NCBI GenBank assembly: GCA_014238065.1
Contig: JABABU010000042.1
Coordinates: 124,001 to 188,000, forward strand
Reading direction: 5' to 3'
Source of the DNA: Actinomycetota bacterium
GTDB lineage: Bacteria; Actinomycetota; Acidimicrobiia; Acidimicrobiales; Poriferisodalaceae
DNA: 64,000 nt
Under the pieces are notes generated by a model that saw only the letters and a program-made list of their open reading frames with translations, did no database searches and was not told where the DNA came from. Made by a program: the position numbers and the translations under genes. How positions within the stretch are numbered: the stretch's first letter is position 1; the number at the start of each line of letters is the position of its first letter. This document shows positions 61,900 through 64,000 of the stretch, piece by piece.

Positions 61900-62219
61900 T
61901 CGCCGGCAGGTCCGGATTCGACGTTACGTCCACTCTCGATCCATGCGTTCGTACCGCCGGCGACGTTGACCGCTTCGACACCCTGTGACTCGAGATACTG
62001 GGCTGCCCTCATGCTCCGAGCACCCGAACGGCAGATGATGTACACCGGCTGACTGACAGAGAACACGTCTATGTTGTCCGGGACAGTCTGCAACGGCACA
62101 AGGGGAACTCCAGGCACCCTTACCTCACGCCACTCGTCATGTTCCCGAACGTCGACCAGCGACGCGCCTGAGGCCAGCAGTTCGGCTAGTTCGTCGACGT
62201 CGATCTCGCTGATCGTCAA
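61896..62219 (-). CDS. Rhodanese-like sulfurtransferase, 107 aa
   Basis: This single-domain rhodanese has ASLVDVREHDEWREV and the active-site loop IICRSGARSMRAA, with Cys63 as the persulfide nucleophile. It ends VNVAGGTNAWIESG. The start is a TTG at 62219 with AGGAG at 5-6 bases; a TTG at 62237 is also in frame but lacks a good ribosome site. It is coupled to RNase D. Confidence 0.9.
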   Translation of the reverse strand: MTISEIDVDELAELLASGASLVDVREHDEWREVRVPGVPLVPLQTVPDNIDVFSVSQPVYIICRSGARSMRAAQYLESQGVEAVNVAGGTNAWIESGRNVESGPAGE

Positions 62220-62282
62220 GATGTCTCCTCGCGACAACGATCCAGCCTACTGCCGCGCAAGGGGCCCACAGAGCAACGCCGG

Positions 62283-62870
62283 TCAGAGACCCGAGACCAG
62301 TTCCTCGAATTCAGCGAGCGTGTTCACGTTTACGAGCTTGGCAGGGTCGGAGTCCACGGCACATGTGGTGAGCTGGTCAAACAGCCCATGAACCGCGAGG
62401 TCGTTGCGGTCGAGGTGTCGTTGTACAACCGGAAGACACGTCGAAGACAGCCACACTGACACGAGCGGTTCGCCTGCGCCCTCTCGTGTCGCGAAGGCCA
62501 CATCCGCACCCGACGTTCTCCATGACGCGATCAGCGAGTTGATGACGTCGGTCGTGATCAGCGGCACGTCGCAGGGCACGACCACAACCGCGTCGAAGCG
62601 GGTCATCAGCGCATGCAGCGCCGAAAGTGGACCTTTCCCCGGCACCAGATCGGGCACGACATCGAGGTCGAGATCCCTGCCGAGCGAAGCTGATCCGCCG
62701 GCCAGCACCACCGAGTCGACATCCGCGGCCGCCAGCGCATCGCGAACCCATCCTCCCATCGGCTTGTCGCCGAGAACGAGAGCTGCCTTGTCCTGTCCCA
62801 TCCTGGCCGAACGACCCCCGGCCATCACTGACCCGGTAACAGTCACGCTGAGTTGCTCGGTGTCGGCCAT
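62283..62870 (-). CDS. mobA: Molybdenum cofactor guanylyltransferase MobA
   Basis: MobA (195 aa) attaches GMP to molybdopterin. The nucleotidyl transferase start is VMAGGRSARMGQDKAAL, with VVVVPCDVPLITTDVI and EPLVSVWLS following. ATG 62870 follows TACGGT by 6 bases. An in-frame upstream extension exists but is not needed. It lies upstream of rhodanese and RNase D; the sulfur-donor theme could be a link, but no other molybdenum-cofactor gene is seen. Confidence 0.88.
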   Translation of the reverse strand: MADTEQLSVTVTGSVMAGGRSARMGQDKAALVLGDKPMGGWVRDALAAADVDSVVLAGGSASLGRDLDLDVVPDLVPGKGPLSALHALMTRFDAVVVVPCDVPLITTDVINSLIASWRTSGADVAFATREGAGEPLVSVWLSSTCLPVVQRHLDRNDLAVHGLFDQLTTCAVDSDPAKLVNVNTLAEFEELVSGL

Positions 62871-62876
62871 GAATCG

Positions 62877-62882
62877 ACCGTA
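62877..62882 (-). promoter_or_regulatory. Leaderless-type -10 (TACGGT) for mobA
   Basis: TACGGT ends 6 bases before ATG 62870, identical to nagA, with no Shine-Dalgarno. Confidence 0.45.
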
Positions 62883-63043
62883 TCGGTCTCGTCCGGTTTC
62901 GACGTCCCGCTGCAGAACCCATCGATTCGGTCCCAGCAGACGTGGAACACGACGAAGGGTCACGCTGCACCTGCGACCGAACTCCGGTTCCTCCGACGTT
63001 CGAGGCTGAGGACGACGCGGCCTTCGCCGGAGAAAGCGTCAGC

Positions 63044-63493
63044 TCAGGCCGGCAGCTCGTCGTCCGGCACACCACGTGGGTCGCACTGGTACAGGAACTG
63101 TGCACAGCGCTCGTCCTCATCCTCCTCGCCGATGGCGTGGGCTGCGAGGTGGAGGCCGAGCAGCGATCGCAGGAAGCCACGGTTCGAGTCGTGCTCCCAC
63201 AGCACATAGCCCGAACCTCGCCACCCAGATGCCCTGAGCGTGTCGAGGCCACGGTGATAACCGACCCTGAAGGCCGCGTACGCCTCGATGGGGTCACGCG
63301 CCAGACGGCCGAGCTGAGACCATGCATCCAGATAGCGGGGATACCTGGCAACAACTGCCGACACGGCGTCACGTTGCTGGCCCGGTGGCAGCGCCAGAGC
63401 AGCCGCAAGCGAAGCGGCTTGTTCGGTCGGCGGTGGATCGATGACCGTCTGAGGGGGACCGCTCGGGGTGAGGTTGACCGGGTGTTCTGTCAT
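63044..63493 (-). CDS. DUF3151 family protein
   Basis: This 149-residue protein matches DUF3151 of actinobacteria: an N-terminal linker (MTEHPVNLTPSGPPQTVIDPPP), then helical repeats with AVVARYPRYLDAWSQLGRL, EAYAAFRVGYHRGLDTLR and GSGYVLWEHDSNRGFLRSLLGL, ending with RCAQFLYQCDPRGVPDDEL. The repeats are TPR-like. ATG 63493 follows TACGCT by 7 bases. Function unknown. It diverges from rpiB. Confidence 0.85.
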   Translation of the reverse strand: MTEHPVNLTPSGPPQTVIDPPPTEQAASLAAALALPPGQQRDAVSAVVARYPRYLDAWSQLGRLARDPIEAYAAFRVGYHRGLDTLRASGWRGSGYVLWEHDSNRGFLRSLLGLHLAAHAIGEEDEDERCAQFLYQCDPRGVPDDELPA

Positions 63494-63500
63494 GGTCTGG

Positions 63501-63506
63501 AGCGTA
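63501..63506 (-). promoter_or_regulatory. Leaderless-type -10 (TACGCT) for the DUF3151 gene
   Basis: TACGCT ends 7 bases before ATG 63493 with no Shine-Dalgarno. Confidence 0.4.
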
Positions 63507-63532
63507 GATGACGTGTGAAATGATCTGTTCCC

Positions 63533-63976
63533 ATGCGCATCGCCATCGGAAGTGACCACGCAGGTTTCGAGTTGAAATCTCATCTCATCGAGCACCTTTG
63601 TTCTCTCGGCCACCAGGTTGCCGATCACGGAACCAACTCGACAGAGTCGATCGACTACGGGCCGATCTGCGCTGGTGTTGCCCGTGCTGTTGCCTCCGGC
63701 GACGCCGAACGAGGCATCGTGATGGGTGGCAGCGGCCAAGGGGAACAGATCGCGGCCAACAAAGTCAACGGCATCAGGGCTGCACTCTGTCATGACATCT
63801 GGATGGCCCAGATGAGCCGACTGCACAACGATGCGAACGTGCTCTCGATGGGCGGGCGGGTCGTGGCCCCTGCCATGGCCGAGCAGATCGTCGGCGTGTG
63901 GCTGTCGACCGAATTCGAGGGTGGCCGTCATCAGCGTCGCGTCGACCAACTCCTCGACATCGAACAGGCCAACTGA
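63533..63976 (+). CDS. rpiB: Ribose-5-phosphate isomerase B
   Basis: RpiB (147 aa) interconverts ribose- and ribulose-5-phosphate. MRIAIGSDHAGFELK opens it, DHGTNSTESIDYG and GIVMGGSGQGEQIAANKV are the active-site stretches, and ALCHDIWMAQMSRLHNDANVLSMG follows. The catalytic Cys of enteric RpiB is replaced by Gly65 with Glu71 six positions on, the arrangement of the mycobacterial enzyme that uses Glu as its base. It starts at ATG 63533, and with tkt and tal completes the non-oxidative pentose phosphate steps here. Confidence 0.94.
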   Translation: MRIAIGSDHAGFELKSHLIEHLCSLGHQVADHGTNSTESIDYGPICAGVARAVASGDAERGIVMGGSGQGEQIAANKVNGIRAALCHDIWMAQMSRLHNDANVLSMGGRVVAPAMAEQIVGVWLSTEFEGGRHQRRVDQLLDIEQAN

Positions 63977-64000
63977 GACCACACCGATTCGCCACATTGG

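Noticed and set aside
1-64000. Mobile element, prophage or CRISPR
   Set aside because: No transposase, integrase, phage structural gene, regular direct-repeat array or flanking inverted repeat was seen. The holin-X-like protein is a common chromosomal family and no phage gene is near it.

Overview
The window reads as chromosomal DNA of a GC-rich actinobacterium, most likely an acidimicrobial lineage (class Acidimicrobiia). I infer this from the Pup-proteasome set (mpa, dop, pup, prcB, prcA, pafA), the one-piece F420 gene fbiC, the tatA-tatC-helY block, trmI, a MarP-like protease, DUF3151 and DUF3866 proteins, abundant GTG starts, and many genes that seem to be read from leaderless transcripts. 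No rRNA, tRNA, CRISPR array, insertion sequence, integrase or phage module was seen. Nearly everything is packed coding sequence.

Layout. 1-725: tail of an amidohydrolase. 777-5227 (-): type IIA topoisomerase pair, topoisomerase IV-like, with a good LexA-type (SOS) palindrome upstream. 5484-8835 (-): TauD-type dioxygenase, a tandem DUF1330 protein and a class III CoA-transferase. 9018-10799 (+): an unrecognised protein with RGG-type repeats and an acidic repeat tail. 10845-16237 (mostly +): M20 carbamoylase-type hydrolase, an unannotated zinc-ribbon microprotein on the minus strand, a crotonase, then a coupled MoxR ATPase / DUF2201-VWA / unknown operon. 16274-19384 (-): ThyX-like double-domain protein, unknown protein, GNAT acetyltransferase, Nudix hydrolase. 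19522-24833 (-): a lone lipid-kinase C-terminal domain, helY, tatC, tatA, a small coiled-coil membrane protein and a zinc-ribbon protein. 25034-26575: glycerophosphodiesterase (+) and signal peptidase I (-). 26725-34750 (-): the Pup-proteasome locus. 34999-38841: ferredoxin (+), then MarP-like protease, TrmI, three small membrane proteins and a LON-domain protein (-). 38843-46090 (-): PBP4-type carboxypeptidase, ADP-forming acyl-CoA synthetase as two subunits, and a PhnDCEE transporter. 46136-55577: nucleotidase (-), then NagA, DUF6941-like, FIST, transketolase, transaldolase, HxlR regulator and fbiC (+). 55607-60203: glcDEF (-) and a divergent Cys-rich YkgJ/DUF3109-like protein. 60396-63976: small acidic protein, RNase D, rhodanese, MobA and DUF3151 (-), then rpiB (+).

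How it works together. The proteasome genes form a complete pupylation system: Pup, ligase PafA, depupylase Dop, the 20S core and the Mpa ring ATPase. Pup already ends in Glu, so it should not need deamidation. Tkt, Tal and RpiB cover non-oxidative pentose phosphate steps. FbiC makes the F420 chromophore. GlcDEF oxidises glycolate, and PhnDCEE would import phosphonate-like compounds. Two habits recur through the window and were used to set starts: 4-base GTGA/ATGA or TGATG stop-start overlaps, and a TANNNT hexamer 5-7 bases before the start codon without a Shine-Dalgarno site. The least explained parts are the MoxR/DUF2201/unknown operon, the RGG/acidic-repeat protein, the ThyX-like protein with its signature split between halves, and the small genes inside the proteasome locus.
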